A model generated the notes under the pieces. The model was not told the DNA's origin, made no database searches, and saw only the letters and a list, made by a program, of their open reading frames with translations. From positions 6,256-12,478 of the forward strand of contig DNHA01000065.1 in the NCBI GenBank assembly GCA_003486025.1: 6,223 bases of DNA, given 5' to 3'. The translations under genes and the position numbers were made by a program. How positions within the stretch are numbered: the stretch's first letter is position 1; each line of letters starts with the position of its first letter. Below, piece after piece: positions 5,089 through 6,223 of the stretch. This DNA comes from Micrococcaceae bacterium. Its GTDB lineage: Bacteria > Actinomycetota > Actinomycetes > Actinomycetales > Micrococcaceae.

Positions 5089-6223
5089 CTAGCTCGCAGT
5101 TCCCTGCGTTTCCTGCTCTGCCAGGTTATCGAAAGCGTTGGCAATCATGAGTTCAAGTTCTTCCTCGGAAGCCAAAGATTCTGCGTGAATTGTGATGCCG
5201 GCGCTGACATAGTAGAACGCTGCGTGGATCTGTTCTAGCGGAATCCCATGCAGTCGCGACCAGCCCAAGCGGTACACCGCTAACTGAACCAACTTGCTCT
5301 TCAAGTCCTTTCCGCTTGGCACCCGGCCGGTTTTCCAGTCGAGCATCAACCAGGAGCCGTCTTCGAGCTGGAATACCGCGTCGATGCGGCCACGTACCGC
5401 AACCGGCCCCACACGTGTTTCAAGTGGCACCTCCACATATGCCGGCTGCCGTTCAGCCCATTCGCTAGCGAGGAATGCTTCCTTCATGGATTCCAGGTCC
5501 AGCACATCATCAATGTAACGATCCGCGGGTTCTACGATCTCCCCCAAGTCCAGCATTTGGGTTTGTTCGTAATACTCTTCAATCCACGCATGGAACGCGG
5601 TGCCTCGCCGGGCCGCTAACCCGGGACGGCGAGGAATGGGACGGCGGAGGTTCTCCAGTACTTCTACCGGGTCCTCGGCAAGCTCCACAAAGAGCGAGGC
5701 TCGCACATGTTCGGGCGCTTCAATGACACGTTCCCGATTGTTGAGGAACTCGCGTTGTGCCAGCAGCCGGTTCGCTTCGTCGTTCCAATGTTCACCAAAG
5801 CTGGTGAGCATGTGCTGGTTGTCTTGGTCCGCAGTGACGTCACTGGCCACAATGTGCAGAACTTCTCTGCGCGAGTATGGATGCGGTGTTTTCTGCACGG
5901 CGCCGCTGATCACCGGGCCTTCCAGCGGGTCATAGGGCCAGAGGGCTTCCAACGGTTGGGAACGTACCGGGTTCTCTTCCGGGGCTTGCTCATTTTCCAC
6001 CCACACCCCGATCTCTGCGTGCGGATTTTCCATATTCGCCAACGGAAGTAGTGCATTCATGAAAACCGAAGTCTCACAGGGTTTGGTCCGCGAGCCCGAC
6101 CAGACGCTGCTCGAACAAATCAGCAGCGATTTCGCTCTGGTCACTGCCACATAAGCCAGCCGGCGTTCCTCTGCAATATGGTGGTCATCGACACGGTCTT
6201 TGAAAATTGATTCGGCTTCAATC
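5089..6223 (-). CDS. adnB: AdnB-like UvrD/RecB-family motor-nuclease, C-terminal 377 residues (5' end outside window)
   Basis: The frame is open at the right edge; the N-terminal motor, including Walker A, is outside the window. A GTG at 6150 lies inside helicase motif VI and is not the start. Visible residues 18-31 read AEERRLAYVAVTRAK (motif VI). A linker follows with WPYDPL (about 95-100). The C-terminal RecB-type PD-(D/E)XK nuclease shows GTAFHAW with H211, GRIDAVF with D281, LDWKTG with D295 and K297, and QLAVYR with Q313 and Y317; all catalytic positions are intact. No cysteines fall in the nuclease part, so no Fe-S cluster of the AddB type is expected here. Known of the family: AdnA-AdnB heterodimers resect double-strand breaks, each subunit carrying a motor and a nuclease. 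AdnB rather than AdnA is inferred from being the gene next to the nudC-uvrD2 block, as in mycobacteria. It ends at TAG 5091-5089, one base from the convergent gene's TGA. Confidence 0.85.
   Translation of the reverse strand, partial: IEAESIFKDRVDDHHIAEERRLAYVAVTRAKSLLICSSSVWSGSRTKPCETSVFMNALLPLANMENPHAEIGVWVENEQAPEENPVRSQPLEALWPYDPLEGPVISGAVQKTPHPYSRREVLHIVASDVTADQDNQHMLTSFGEHWNDEANRLLAQREFLNNRERVIEAPEHVRASLFVELAEDPVEVLENLRRPIPRRPGLAARRGTAFHAWIEEYYEQTQMLDLGEIVEPADRYIDDVLDLESMKEAFLASEWAERQPAYVEVPLETRVGPVAVRGRIDAVFQLEDGSWLMLDWKTGRVPSGKDLKSKLVQLAVYRLGWSRLHGIPLEQIHAAFYYVSAGITIHAESLASEEELELMIANAFDNLAEQETQGTAS

Noticed and set aside
5089..6150. Complete small nuclease gene starting at GTG 6150
   Set aside because: The frame stays open to the window edge and the GTG falls within helicase motif VI (YVAVTRAK), so this is the end of a larger helicase-nuclease.

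Overview
The window reads as chromosomal DNA from a high-GC Gram-positive bacterium, most likely a Micrococcales/Arthrobacter-type actinobacterium. The assignment rests on an actinobacterial UvrD2 helicase with a tetracysteine linker and HRDC domain, an AdnB-type motor-nuclease, a NudC-type NAD(H) pyrophosphatase, GTG starts, and a gene order related to the mycobacterial adnA-adnB / nudC / uvrD2 neighbourhood. By eye the G+C content is moderate (mid-50s to about 60 %), lower than in many Arthrobacter. Genus-level assignment is not possible from this alone.

Layout, left to right. A YgjP/DUF45 zinc-metallopeptidase-like protein lies on the minus strand (1-500) and runs off the left edge, so its C-terminus is missing. 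A 110-bp spacer (501-610) holds its ribosome binding site and a small cluster of GTTATC/GATAAC words. uvrD2 (minus, 611-2734) is translationally coupled to nudC (minus, 2731-3660) by a GTGA start/stop overlap. A 164-bp divergent intergenic region (3661-3824) contains an 8-8-8 perfect dyad next to a consensus TTGACA. The only plus-strand gene (3825-5087) encodes an aminoglycoside/macrolide-phosphotransferase-fold protein with a long disordered C-terminal tail. It converges tail-to-tail, one base apart, with the 3' part of an adnB-like gene (minus, 5089-6223) that runs off the right edge.

How the genes fit together. AdnB (double-strand-break resection) and UvrD2 (3'-5' helicase) are genome-maintenance enzymes. 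NudC hydrolyses NAD(H) and, in other bacteria, NAD-capped RNA. The kinase-fold protein occupies the place where Mycobacterium tuberculosis has Rv3200c (a cation-channel-like gene), but it is inverted. It keeps the HGD catalytic-loop Asp, while both metal-binding positions of the fold look substituted (N to Q, D to G), so it may be a pseudokinase or an atypical kinase.

The most notable points are this degenerate kinase with its Pro/Ala/acidic tail, the perfect dyad in the divergent promoter region, a 9-bp-stem hairpin embedded in the kinase gene's 3' coding end that may terminate adnB transcription, and a CCCH variant of the NudC zinc ribbon. I found no mobile element, CRISPR array, tRNA or rRNA. 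No clearly novel multi-gene system is evident; most of the window is conserved actinobacterial housekeeping/repair DNA.
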